In this document: piece by piece, positions 16,207 through 28,242 of the stretch
Numbering within the stretch: the first letter of the stretch is position 1
Layout: every line of letters starts with the position of its first letter
Assembly (NCBI RefSeq): GCF_014217995.1
Contig: NZ_CP041617.1
Coordinates: 496,001 to 560,000 of the forward strand
Origin: Campylobacter vulpis
GTDB lineage: Bacteria > Campylobacterota > Campylobacteria > Campylobacterales > Campylobacteraceae
Direction of reading: 5' to 3'
Length of the DNA: 64,000 bases
Notes under the pieces: generated by a model
Told to the model about the DNA's origin: nothing
What the model saw: the letters and a program-made list of their open reading frames with translations, nothing else
Database searches by the model: none
Position numbers and translations under genes: made by a program

Positions 16207-18816
16207 TTATTCTAGTAAAAATTCATATTCATAGACTTTTACTTCTATCTTTTTGGCCAAGCTTTTTAGGGCGTAGTTGAGTGTGCTTAATCTTTCTTTA
16301 TAGGCTTCATCTTGGGCTTTTTGGGGAGGGCTCATTTTGCCTTTATCATTAAAGCCTTGAAAGTGGGCTTTGATGTCATAGAGCGCGGCGTTTGGGTTGT
16401 AGCTTTTCTCATCTTTTGCTTGTTCGTGGTAGTGCTTAAAAAGTTCCTTTCCTGCTTGTAGCACTTCTTTTGCTTCATCGCTAAAAATTAGCGGCTTTGT
16501 GGGGATAAAGGTAGATTCTAGCTCATCGCTTTGAAAGTCAAATTCTTGCTGTCCTTTTTTCTTTTTATTTGAAATTTTGATTTTACCCTGTATAAATTCA
16601 AGCATAAAGTGAGATTCAAAGGCTTCCGCTGCGTCTATATCTTTTTCGCTAAAAGGGATAAAGTGATTTATACCTTCTTTGCAAGTGATTTTGTTTTGTC
16701 CGTGAAAAAGCATAAAAATAAGGCAGTCGTTATGAAACTCTGTGTCCTTCTCCCATTTTTTATTTGGGGCTAGAAACTGGTCTCTATCATTTATCCAAGT
16801 GGCTTTGATACAATGACGCACAGCAAAAAACACCGCACAAGGGATTAGATTAGTAAGAGTAAGAGTAAGAGCGTGGCTCTCATCGCCTACATAATGTTTG
16901 ATATACACAAGCTTTTGATTTTGAAAATCCACCCGCCCGGAATTTAGCATCGCTAAATGAAGAGGCGGATTTTTAATCCTATATCCTGCTATCCATTTGC
17001 CTATATTTGCGGTCGTATTTTGCATAGTATAGAATTTTTTCTTTCCTAAACCTGCTCCGCTGTCGTTAAAAATATCTAGCGTAATGTTTTTTATGGTTTG
17101 AGATTGAGCTAAATTCCACACTAAAAAGCCTATGGGGAAGTTTCCTTTGACATTATCAAAGGTATAGGCTGGAGCGATAAAGCCTTTTAGAAATTTTGCT
17201 TGAAAAGTCTCTCTAAACTTTATGAAATTACTAGAATTGACATATTTAAGCTTTGAAAAGGCAGCTAGGTGGCAGTGTGGAATCTCTTTATAGATTCTAA
17301 AGAAAAATTGCGCGAAAAGCTCATTACTCGCCTTTCCCATAGAATCTTTGTAGCGTTCATAAGTGGCATTGCCTAGGCTTACGCCATCTTTATTTTTGCC
17401 TGTGCCTGTGGTTTGTGCTGTTGTGCCAGCTTCCGCATAGGGTGGATTGATGAAAATAATAAGCTTTTTGCGTTTTGCCTCATCTTTTAGAATTTCTTGT
17501 AAGGATTTTGGGACTTTGGATTTTTGACATTTTTCACACTTTTCGTCTGCGAAATTTAAGCCCTCTTTTTGATGCTTTTCACAAATTGTGTCAAAAAACT
17601 CATGATTTAAAAAGTCAAATTGAAAAATATGCTTTGGCAGTAGGTGCAGGGCATTTTTACTTGAAAGCTCTTGTATAATTTCTACATCAGCTTTATCGAG
17701 TGTCGAGGCATAGAGTCTGTGAGATTCTGTAAGGTTTGTGAGTAGATTGCCCGTCCCTGCGGCAAGGTCCCATATATAATACTCACTTTGATAGTTTTCA
17801 CCTAAGGCTTTTTCTAGGTAACTCCTCGCTTTGCCTACCCAAATTTGCGGGGTGAAAAACGCCCCCTTTCGCTCCCTGATATCACTTGGCACTAGCAAGT
17901 CTCGCCTATCTATAATGTAGCTCCAATACTCTTCTTTTGGTGGGCGTTCATAGAGATTCCAAAAGGCTGTGTGGGCTTTTTGATTATCATTAAAACTTGC
18001 GGTATCTTTTTGCCGTGTCCCCATAAATGTGGTGGTTTTATTAAACTCATAATGCGTTTGTTTTAGCACGACAAAGAGCTTGTCTAATAGGCTTTGATTT
18101 TCACTGCTTAGTAAATCTGCTAGGTAGAAATCTGCGTCTAAAATCCCTGCATTTTTAGCAAGATTCCAATCAATGCCAATGCTAGGAGCTACGCTTGTAA
18201 GCCACTTTTGATAAATGGTAGTGAAGTTGTTTTTGGTTATGGGGATTTTGGCGATGTTTTGATTATTTAGCGTGAAGTTTGCTTGTATGAAAGATTGTAG
18301 TTCTTTGGTATCGCTTTTGAAGTTAAATTGTAATTTTTTAGATTCTAAAAGCTCTTTTGCTAGAGCGTAAAGTGTCTTAAACTCTTTTGTGTCGTGCTTA
18401 CTTGGCGGTACATTCCAATTAAAGTCATTTTGCGTGAAAATAGAATCTAGCTCGTGGTAGGGGATAAAGGCGATTTTCTCACAATCAAAAGCTCCCAAGA
18501 AAATGGGCGGGAGATTGTTTTCATAAGTTTTTTCCTTGCCTATGGTTAGGATTAGCTGGATAAAAGATTCTATAATATCGCTTTTATTGCCCTTTTTGGC
18601 TTCTGCCCACAGGAAGTTTATAGGCTGGAAAAGTGTCTTTGCGTTGTAGCTTATGCAAAAGTCAATCTGCCCTAGAATCTGCGTGGAATCTAGGTTTTTC
18701 AAAAGGGACCTTTGCTCTTTGTCTAGCTTTATAATTTCACTTTGTGGATTTGGGCTGAAAAAATCAGCTGCGACTTTGTGCTTTAGCTCTTCTTCGGGGA
18801 GATTTAGGGGATACAT
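16207..18816 (-). CDS. Single-chain type II restriction-methylation enzyme
   Basis: An 869-residue protein resembling fused type IIG/IIL-like R-M enzymes. Near the N-terminus D52 and E72-A-K74 (in FLWAEAKKG) look like a PD-(D/E)XK nuclease core. A SAM-binding motif I follows near residue 350 (DLAAGTGNLL) and motif IV NPPYAEAG near residue 455, as in N6-adenine methyltransferases. The C-terminal third probably holds target recognition. A C-x2-C / C-x2-C-like set (CEKHQ..CEKCQ) lies between motifs I and IV. Start taken at ATG 18816 with AAGGAA upstream. Recognition sequence unknown. Word use differs from neighbours (many AGATTCT/AGAATCT), suggesting transfer, perhaps from Helicobacter. Confidence 0.75.
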   Translation of the reverse strand: MYPLNLPEEELKHKVAADFFSPNPQSEIIKLDKEQRSLLKNLDSTQILGQIDFCISYNAKTLFQPINFLWAEAKKGNKSDIIESFIQLILTIGKEKTYENNLPPIFLGAFDCEKIAFIPYHELDSIFTQNDFNWNVPPSKHDTKEFKTLYALAKELLESKKLQFNFKSDTKELQSFIQANFTLNNQNIAKIPITKNNFTTIYQKWLTSVAPSIGIDWNLAKNAGILDADFYLADLLSSENQSLLDKLFVVLKQTHYEFNKTTTFMGTRQKDTASFNDNQKAHTAFWNLYERPPKEEYWSYIIDRRDLLVPSDIRERKGAFFTPQIWVGKARSYLEKALGENYQSEYYIWDLAAGTGNLLTNLTESHRLYASTLDKADVEIIQELSSKNALHLLPKHIFQFDFLNHEFFDTICEKHQKEGLNFADEKCEKCQKSKVPKSLQEILKDEAKRKKLIIFINPPYAEAGTTAQTTGTGKNKDGVSLGNATYERYKDSMGKASNELFAQFFFRIYKEIPHCHLAAFSKLKYVNSSNFIKFRETFQAKFLKGFIAPAYTFDNVKGNFPIGFLVWNLAQSQTIKNITLDIFNDSGAGLGKKKFYTMQNTTANIGKWIAGYRIKNPPLHLAMLNSGRVDFQNQKLVYIKHYVGDESHALTLTLTNLIPCAVFFAVRHCIKATWINDRDQFLAPNKKWEKDTEFHNDCLIFMLFHGQNKITCKEGINHFIPFSEKDIDAAEAFESHFMLEFIQGKIKISNKKKKGQQEFDFQSDELESTFIPTKPLIFSDEAKEVLQAGKELFKHYHEQAKDEKSYNPNAALYDIKAHFQGFNDKGKMSPPQKAQDEAYKERLSTLNYALKSLAKKIEVKVYEYEFLLE

Positions 18817-18939
18817 CAAAATTCCTTATTTTAAATGTGAAAGTTTAGCATTTAAATTTAAATCGTTTTTGTTTGAAATGATTTGATGAAAGCTTGATGT
18901 GCTTTAAATTTCGTTTTTAGTTTTGTTAGAATTTTTAAT

Positions 18940-18945
18940 TATAAT
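18940..18945 (+). promoter_or_regulatory. mqnC promoter -10 box
   Basis: TATAAT 25 bases before the mqnC GTG, preceded by a T-rich stretch (tttttaat), as in Campylobacter sigma-70 promoters. Confidence 0.5.
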
Positions 18946-18969
18946 AATAAAAAATTTTAAGGCTTAAAA

Positions 18970-20016
18970 GTGAAAAGAATAGACAAAAAAGAAGCGTTTG
19001 ACTTACTTCAAAATGCCACCTTAGCAGAGCTTGGTGCTTTAGCTTATGAGAGAAAATTAGAACTTCACCCTGAAAAAATCACAACCTTTGTTGTGGATAG
19101 AAATATCAATTATACCAATGTTTGCTGTATTGATTGCGATTTTTGTGCTTTTTATAGACACGCAAAGGAAAAGGACGCTTATATCTTAAGCTATGAAGAA
19201 ATAGGCAAAAAGATAGAGGAATTAGAGGCTATCGGCGGAACGCAAATTCTCTTTCAAGGCGGTGTGCATCCTAAGCTTAAAATCGAGTGGTATGAAAACT
19301 TGGTAGAGTGGATTAGTAAGCATTATCCTAACATTACCTTGCACGGATTTTCGGCTGTTGAGATAGCATATATTGCTAAAATTTCTAAGATAAGTATAAA
19401 AGAGGTTTTAAAAAGACTTCAAGCAAAAGGGCTTTTCTCCATACCAGGAGCGGGGGCTGAAGTGCTAAGTGATAGGGTGCGAGATGAGATAGCTCCGCAC
19501 AAGTGCGATACGCAAACTTGGCTTGAAGTGCATAGAAACGCCCATCAAATAGGTATGAAAAGCACGGCTACGATGATGTTTGGCACGGTGGAAAATGATG
19601 AGGAGTTAATCGAGCATTTCGAGCATTTAAGAAAGCTGCAAGATGAAACGGGAGGCTTTAGGGCTTTTATTTTATGGAGTTTTCAAAGTGAAAATACGAA
19701 GCTAAAGCTTAAACACCCTGAAATTTTAAAGCAAAGTTCTAATAAATATTTAAGATTACTCGCACTTGCTAGGCTTTATTTGGATAATTTTAAAAATTTA
19801 CAAAGCTCTTGGGTAACGCAAGGCTCACTCATAGGGCAGCTTGCTTTGAAATTCGGCGCAAATGACTTAGGCTCTACGATGATGGAGGAAAATGTCGTCT
19901 CAGCAGCGGGTGCTAGTTATAAAATGAATCAAGATGAGATGATAAGGCTTATTAGAAGTCTTGGAGAAAAACCTGCGAAAAGAAATACAGCTTATGAAAT
20001 TTTGGAGCGTTTTTGA
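18970..20016 (+). CDS. mqnC: Cyclic dehypoxanthinyl futalosine synthase MqnC
   Basis: A radical-SAM enzyme of the futalosine route to menaquinone, making the spiro ring of cyclic DHFL. The CX3CX2C cluster motif is in NVCCIDCDFCAFYR (first, fourth-later and last Cys near residues 51-59). Other matches are LFQGGVHPKLKIEWYE, SIPGAGAEVLSDRVRDEI and GTVENDEELIEHFEHLR. 348 residues is normal. Start is GTG at 18970 with AAGG upstream. Menaquinone synthesis by this route fits Campylobacter; ubiE/menG at 45394 would act later in the pathway. The stop overlaps the next start (TGATG). Confidence 0.92.
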   Translation: MKRIDKKEAFDLLQNATLAELGALAYERKLELHPEKITTFVVDRNINYTNVCCIDCDFCAFYRHAKEKDAYILSYEEIGKKIEELEAIGGTQILFQGGVHPKLKIEWYENLVEWISKHYPNITLHGFSAVEIAYIAKISKISIKEVLKRLQAKGLFSIPGAGAEVLSDRVRDEIAPHKCDTQTWLEVHRNAHQIGMKSTATMMFGTVENDEELIEHFEHLRKLQDETGGFRAFILWSFQSENTKLKLKHPEILKQSSNKYLRLLALARLYLDNFKNLQSSWVTQGSLIGQLALKFGANDLGSTMMEENVVSAAGASYKMNQDEMIRLIRSLGEKPAKRNTAYEILERF

Positions 20017-21233
20017 TGAGGTATTTAGAGACTAAGGGCGTTAGAATTCCTTTTATTTTTGAAAAAAATAGCGATTTTCCTGTTATTTATTTGCGTCTTG
20101 TTTTTAGAAACTGCGGACGAAGTTTTGATGAGGTAGCTGGTGTGGCTAGTATGTTTGCAAGGATTTTAAATGAGGGCGTTAATGATAGCTTTTTTAAAGA
20201 CTTGGAATTTAGAGCGATTAATTTGGAAGCTAGTAGTGCCTTTGAGAATTTAGAATTAAGCTTTTCTTGTTTGAGTGAGCATAAAAATTACGCTTTTAAA
20301 GCCCTTGCAAAATTGCTTAAAAATCCTCGTTTCGAGGAGAAAATTTTACAAAGACTTAAGCTTAATACGCTTGGAGAACTTGCAAGTTTGCAAAATGACT
20401 ATGATGATGTAGCGAAAAAATTACTCAATCAAACGATCTTTAAAGAAAAGGAATTCCAAAGTGCAAATGAGGGCGATGAAACAAGCATTAAAGCCATAAA
20501 TTTAGAGCATTTAAAAGCTTTTTATAAGAATTTTTTTCATCTTAATAATGTAGCGGTGGTTTTAGGTGGAGCTTTAGAGGAGGAAGAAGCACGAGATTTA
20601 AGCTTAACTTTACTCAAAAACTTAGAAAAGGGTAGGCAAAGCTCACAAAAACGCTACGAGCTTAAGGATAAAACTCAAGATGTGATTTTACAAAAGCCTA
20701 GCGAACAAGCCTATATTTATTTTGCTACGCCTTTTAATGCAAATTTTAAAGATGAGGATTTGCACTTGGCTAAAATCGCTCTTTTTATCTTAGGGCAAGG
20801 GGGCTTTGGTTCTAGGATTATGGAGGAAATTCGTGTTAAAAGGGGCTTGGCTTATTCTGCTTATGCAAGTTTGGATATGAGTCATTCTTATAGCCGTGTT
20901 TTTGGTTATTTACAAACACAAAATGAAAATGCAAAAGAGGCTAAAGAGGTGATAAAGCAAATTTTTGCCGATTTTGTTAAAAAAGGCGTGAATGAGGAAG
21001 AGCTAAAACAAGCGAAAAATTTCATACTTGGAAGCACACCCTTGCGTTATGAAAGTCTTAGTAAAAGGCTTTCCATCGCTTTTGCAGAATTTTATCAAGG
21101 TTTAAAAATCGGTGCTTTTAAAGAGGAACTTGCCAAAATCAAAAATGCAAATTTAAAGGAGCTTAACGCCTACATTAAAAAGCATAATGAAATTTTAAAT
21201 TTAAGCTTTGTAAGCGTGCAAGATGAAAGTTAA
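20016..21233 (+). CDS. M16-family peptidase-like protein lacking the zinc motif
   Basis: A protein of about 405 residues with the two-domain M16B fold: N-terminal region VIYLRLVFRNCGRSFDEVAGVASMFA and C-terminal GSRIMEEIRVKRGLAYSAYASL, the conserved M16_C substrate-binding signature. The HXXEH zinc motif expected about 40-50 residues in is absent (MFARILNEG occupies the place), so it is probably the non-catalytic partner type. No catalytic M16 gene is adjacent. ATG 20016 overlaps the mqnC stop; the stop overlaps recG by 11 bases. Confidence 0.8.
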   Translation: MRYLETKGVRIPFIFEKNSDFPVIYLRLVFRNCGRSFDEVAGVASMFARILNEGVNDSFFKDLEFRAINLEASSAFENLELSFSCLSEHKNYAFKALAKLLKNPRFEEKILQRLKLNTLGELASLQNDYDDVAKKLLNQTIFKEKEFQSANEGDETSIKAINLEHLKAFYKNFFHLNNVAVVLGGALEEEEARDLSLTLLKNLEKGRQSSQKRYELKDKTQDVILQKPSEQAYIYFATPFNANFKDEDLHLAKIALFILGQGGFGSRIMEEIRVKRGLAYSAYASLDMSHSYSRVFGYLQTQNENAKEAKEVIKQIFADFVKKGVNEEELKQAKNFILGSTPLRYESLSKRLSIAFAEFYQGLKIGAFKEELAKIKNANLKELNAYIKKHNEILNLSFVSVQDES

Positions 21234-23034
21234 AGAAAGCGATTTAGAGCTTTTTAGAAAATTAAAGCTTAAAAGTGCCATTGATTTGGCTTTAATTTTA
21301 CCGAAGAAAATTGAAAATTTAACCCTCACAAAAGAACCTATGGAAAATGAAAATTGTGTGCAAGAATTACGCATACTTTCACACTCTTTTAAGACAAATA
21401 TGCTTTTAGTAAAAGCGTATTGTGAGGCTTGGGGAGTCGATGTTTCTTTAGTTTTTTTTCATTTTAGTAAATGGCATATGGGAGTTTTTAAGGTAGGTGC
21501 GAGCTTACTTTTGAGTGGAAAACTTGGCTTTTTTAACCATACTTGGCAATTTTATAATCCCAAAATCATCAAAAAAGCGGGAGTTTTTGAGCCTAAATAT
21601 CAAATTTCTGGCATCAAAGATAGTAAAATTCAAAGTCTTATTGAAACTTATGTGAGCTATGAAAATCTAAAAGAAAGTGGTATAGCGGATAAATTTATCT
21701 TTTTGCTTTTAAATTTGCACGCTTATGATGAAAAAAGTTTTGAGCTGTTTAAGAATTTGGAGCATTTTTTGGAGGATTTAAAATATATTGAAATTTATAA
21801 TTTTTTGAAAAGACTTAAACATAAAAAAAATCCATCAAAAGCCTATAAAATCAAGCTTTTTGACATTGAAAAATGGCTTAAAACCTTGCCTTTTAGCCCG
21901 ACAAAAGACCAGCTTAATGCCATAAAAGATATAAGGGAGGATTTAAGTAAAGATGTGGCTAAAAGACGCGTGATAATGGGTGATGTAGGCTGCGGAAAGA
22001 CCCTTGTTTTGCTTGCAGCGGCTTTAAGTGTGTATCCTAAACAAGCCTTATTAATGGCACCTACTAGCATTTTAGCTCAGCAGCTCTTTGAAGAAGCAAA
22101 GAAGCTTTTACCACCTTTTATGAATATACTCTTCATTAAAGGAGGCAAAAAAGAAAAAGGCTTAAAAGAGCAGATTAAAAACGCTCATTTGATTATAGGC
22201 ACACACGCACTTATTTATGAGGAGAGTTTTGAAGCGGTTTTGGTGATGATAGATGAGCAGCACCGCTTTGGCTCAAATCAAAGGCAAAAAATTAGTCAGC
22301 TTTCAAGTAAAAAGGGCTTAAGTCCTCATTTTATACAATTTTCCGCCACGCCCATACCACGCACTTTAAGTATGATACAATCAGAGCTTTTAAATTTTAG
22401 TTTTATCAAACAAATGCCCTTTAAAAAGGACATAAGCACCTATTGCGTTCAAAATGAAGACTTTGTTAAAATTAAGGCTAAAATTGACGCAGAAATTGCT
22501 AAAAAACATCAGGTGATTATCATTTATCCTCTTGTAAATGAGAGTGAGAAAATCCCCTATCTTTCGTTAGAACAAGCAAAAGTGTATTGGCAAAAGCATT
22601 ATGAAAAGGTCTTTGTAACGCACGGCAAGGATAAAGAAAAAGATGTCATTTTGCAAGAATTTAAAGAAAGGGGCGATATTTTACTTAGCACGACCGTTGT
22701 AGAAGTAGGCATTTCTCTTCCTCGCCTTAGCACCATAGTCATTGTAGGAGCTGAAAGACTAGGACTAGCGACCTTGCATCAGCTTAGAGGTAGAGTAGGG
22801 CGTGTGGGGCTTAAGAGTTATTGTTATCTTTATACTAAGCTTAGGGAAATTCCACAAAGATTAAGCGAATTTGCGAAAACTTTGGACGGCTTTGAAATTG
22901 CCGAGCTTGATTTAAAAAACCGCCTAAGCGGAGATTTACTAGACGGCTATATCCAGCACGGCAATGAGTTTAAATTCTTTGACTTTGCAAACGATGAGGC
23001 AATTTTGGCTAGAGTGAAAAAGGATTTAGGTTAA
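21223..23034 (+). CDS. recG: ATP-dependent DNA helicase RecG
   Basis: RecG remodels stalled forks and Holliday junctions. The protein is 603 residues, short for RecG (E. coli 693) but usual in epsilon-proteobacteria, with a reduced N-terminal wedge/OB region. Helicase motifs are clear: Walker A GDVGCGKT (residues 253-260), DEQHRFG, QFSATPIPRTL, then VVEVGISLPRLSTIVIVGAERLGLATLHQLRGRVGR. It overlaps the M16 gene and ends 44 bases before pglE. Confidence 0.93.
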   Translation: MKVKESDLELFRKLKLKSAIDLALILPKKIENLTLTKEPMENENCVQELRILSHSFKTNMLLVKAYCEAWGVDVSLVFFHFSKWHMGVFKVGASLLLSGKLGFFNHTWQFYNPKIIKKAGVFEPKYQISGIKDSKIQSLIETYVSYENLKESGIADKFIFLLLNLHAYDEKSFELFKNLEHFLEDLKYIEIYNFLKRLKHKKNPSKAYKIKLFDIEKWLKTLPFSPTKDQLNAIKDIREDLSKDVAKRRVIMGDVGCGKTLVLLAAALSVYPKQALLMAPTSILAQQLFEEAKKLLPPFMNILFIKGGKKEKGLKEQIKNAHLIIGTHALIYEESFEAVLVMIDEQHRFGSNQRQKISQLSSKKGLSPHFIQFSATPIPRTLSMIQSELLNFSFIKQMPFKKDISTYCVQNEDFVKIKAKIDAEIAKKHQVIIIYPLVNESEKIPYLSLEQAKVYWQKHYEKVFVTHGKDKEKDVILQEFKERGDILLSTTVVEVGISLPRLSTIVIVGAERLGLATLHQLRGRVGRVGLKSYCYLYTKLREIPQRLSEFAKTLDGFEIAELDLKNRLSGDLLDGYIQHGNEFKFFDFANDEAILARVKKDLG

Positions 23035-23045
23035 ATAATTTGCGT

Positions 23046-23051
23046 TATAAT
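23046..23051 (+). promoter_or_regulatory. pglE promoter -10 box
   Basis: TATAAT with upstream ttgcgt, 27 bases before the pglE ATG, and AAAAGGA as ribosome site after it. This gives the pglE-pglF-pglG unit its own promoter. Confidence 0.6.
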
Positions 23052-23074
23052 TTTTCACTTTAAGAAAAGGATAA

Positions 23075-26012
<2,938 letters not shown>

Positions 26013-26019
<7 letters not shown>

Positions 26020-26918
26020 TTAAAGATATACAAAAATTTGAAGATAACCGCTATAAAGCAAGGGCTTATATGAGTTATATACTCATAAGAAATTTACCCG
26101 ATAGGTTGCCAAATATCCACTTAGAAAGCGTTAGAGAAGCACTAGATAAAATCGCTCACGATGTTTCTGTCTTTGATGCTTTGTATATTTTGGATAATTC
26201 AGGCACTCAAATAGAAAATGCTATAACCTTAGAGAAAAAATATGAAAGAGGTGCAGGAGAGGATAGAAGCTCTAAGGCTTATTTTTATAGAGCTGTGAAG
26301 CTTAGGCGTTGTATTTTAAGCGATCCTTACCCTTCTATTTTAAATAATGAGCTTTGCGTTACTGCTTCTATGCCCATTTATGATGATAAAGAAAATTTGC
26401 TTTTTGTTGTTTGTATTGATATTAAATTAAGAGATATTTTAAAACTTATTCAAGCAAGTAATTTTGAATTTAGCTTTTTACAATTTAGTCGTTTGGTGTA
26501 TTTTTGTTTTGCAGCTGTGCTTTTTGTTATTACCTGTTTTTTATTTCAAAAAGGCTTTTTGAGTCTTTTTTACTATCATAGCGTTGATATTCAAAAGATT
26601 TTTGAAAGCACGATTGCCATTACTTTGGCTTTGGCGATTTTTGATTTGGCTAAAACTATCATAGAAGAAGAGGTTTTAGGCAGAAGTCGCAAAGAAAAAA
26701 CAGGCATACAAAAGACTATGGTAAGGTTTTTAGGGAGCATTATCATTGCTTTGGCTATTGAGGCTTTAATGCTTGTCTTTAAACTTGCTGTTGGAGATTT
26801 ATCGCAAATGGTTTATGTGATTTATCTTATTTGCGGGGTTACTTTACTTTTAGCTGGGCTTAGTGTGTATATTTTTGCCGTAAAATATAAAAATAATAAT
26901 GTTTTAGAGACAGATTAA
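26013..26918 (+). CDS. pglG: PglG, Cache-like membrane protein
   Basis: The 301-residue homologue of PglG, whose role in N-glycosylation is unproven. Residues about 20-145 look like a Cache/PDC sensor core: [35 protein letters not shown] and [22 protein letters not shown]. Four or so membrane helices follow (residues about 163-183, 200-220, 237-260, 265-288). No kinase, HAMP or methyl-accepting output domain is present, and no N-terminal helix is obvious before the sensor. cheY follows after 80 bases but has its own promoters. Confidence 0.8.
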
Positions 26919-26941
26919 ATAAAAATATAAGCAAACAATGC

Positions 26942-26973
26942 TATAATTTCGCTTTACATTTTTGGTTTATAAT
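26942..26973 (+). promoter_or_regulatory. Tandem cheY promoters
   Basis: Two -10 boxes TATAAT occur at 26942-26947 and 26968-26973, the second preceded by tttttggt. Either could serve cheY, whose GTG start is at 26999. Confidence 0.55.
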
Positions 26974-26998
26974 ATGAGAATTTTGAAAGGAAGAAGCC

Positions 26999-27388
26999 GT
27001 GAAATTACTTGTTGTTGATGATAGCTCCACTATGAGAAGGATTATTAAAAACACTTTGGCAAGATTGGGGCATAATGATGTTCTTGAAGCTGAGCACGGA
27101 GTTGAAGCTTGGGACTTGCTTGAGAAAAATGACGATGTTAAAGTCTTAATTACGGATTGGAATATGCCAGAGATGAATGGACTTGACCTTGTTAAAAAAG
27201 TAAGAGCTGAGAAAAAATACGAAGATATGCCTATTATTATGGTAACGACTGAAGGTGGCAAGGCTGAAGTTATTACAGCCTTAAAAGCCGGAGTAAATAA
27301 CTATATCGTTAAGCCTTTTACACCTCAAGTTTTAAAAGAAAAACTTGAAGATGTTTTGGGTGTGGGAAGTGATGCTTCAGCTGAATAA
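26999..27388 (+). CDS. cheY: Chemotaxis response regulator CheY
   Basis: A 129-residue single-domain receiver that, once phosphorylated by CheA, binds the flagellar motor switch. It has the acidic pair in VVDDSS, the phosphorylated Asp in LITDWNMPEMNG, Thr in MVTTEGGKAEV and Lys in YIVKPFTPQ, plus the CheY-type WNMP. Start is GTG with AAGGAAG upstream. The gene precedes prmA as in C. jejuni. Confidence 0.95.
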   Translation: MKLLVVDDSSTMRRIIKNTLARLGHNDVLEAEHGVEAWDLLEKNDDVKVLITDWNMPEMNGLDLVKKVRAEKKYEDMPIIMVTTEGGKAEVITALKAGVNNYIVKPFTPQVLKEKLEDVLGVGSDASAE

Positions 27389-27405
27389 ATTTCATTTTTT
27401 TAAAG

Positions 27406-28242
27406 ATGAAAAAATTTTACTACGAGTTGTTTTTTAAGATAGGTGAGCCCTATAAGGATTTGGTGCTTGACTTTATTTTTGATTTGGGAGTTGAGGCAGT
27501 AGAGGAAAAAGATGAAGGCTTTTATATACGCTCAAGTGAAGAATTAGATGAGATTGCTTGGGCTTTAGAACTTTTTTGCGAAAGACTTTCGCATTTAAAA
27601 AATTATCCTTTAAATTTTAATTTTATTCTCAAAAAAAGAGAAAATAGAAACTGGATAGAAGAGTATAAAAAAGGCATTGAGCCTATTTTGATTGATCAAA
27701 TTTATATCCATACCACTTGGCAAGAACCCAAAAAAGAGTATTTAAATATACAAATTAATCCCGCTCTAGCTTTTGGTTCGGGACATCACGAAAGCACCCA
27801 TTCTTGCATAGAGCTTTTGCAAAAATTCGCCGAAAAAGATATGAAAGCCCTAGATTTAGGGTGTGGAAGTGGAATTTTAGCCATTATCTTGGCTAAATTC
27901 GGTTTAAAGGTTGATATTTGCGATACAGATGAGTTAGCCCTTAAAAGTGCTTTAGATAATGCAAAGCTTAACGATGTAAATTTTTGTAAGTCTTGGCAGG
28001 GTTCTTTAGATAAGGCTAAAGAAAAATATGATTTCATTGTGGCAAATATTATAGCTGATGTTATTTTGATTTTGGAAAAGGATATGAAAAATTGTTTAAA
28101 GGAAAATGCTATACTTATTTTATCTGGGATTTTAGACAAATATGAAGCTAGAATCAAGGATAAATTTAAGGATTTAAGTCTCATTTGTGAGCTTAGAAAA
28201 AATGAATGGCTAAGTTTAGTTTATAAAAAAGGAAAAAAATGA
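27406..28242 (+). CDS. prmA: Ribosomal protein L11 methyltransferase PrmA
   Basis: PrmA methylates ribosomal protein L11 using SAM. 278 residues; the N-terminal substrate domain is followed by INPALAFGSGHHESTHSC, the SAM motif LDLGCGSGILAIILAKFG and FIVANIIADVILIL, which replaces the canonical NILA motif. The stop overlaps the ftsH start by 4 bases. Confidence 0.92.
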   Translation: MKKFYYELFFKIGEPYKDLVLDFIFDLGVEAVEEKDEGFYIRSSEELDEIAWALELFCERLSHLKNYPLNFNFILKKRENRNWIEEYKKGIEPILIDQIYIHTTWQEPKKEYLNIQINPALAFGSGHHESTHSCIELLQKFAEKDMKALDLGCGSGILAIILAKFGLKVDICDTDELALKSALDNAKLNDVNFCKSWQGSLDKAKEKYDFIVANIIADVILILEKDMKNCLKENAILILSGILDKYEARIKDKFKDLSLICELRKNEWLSLVYKKGKK

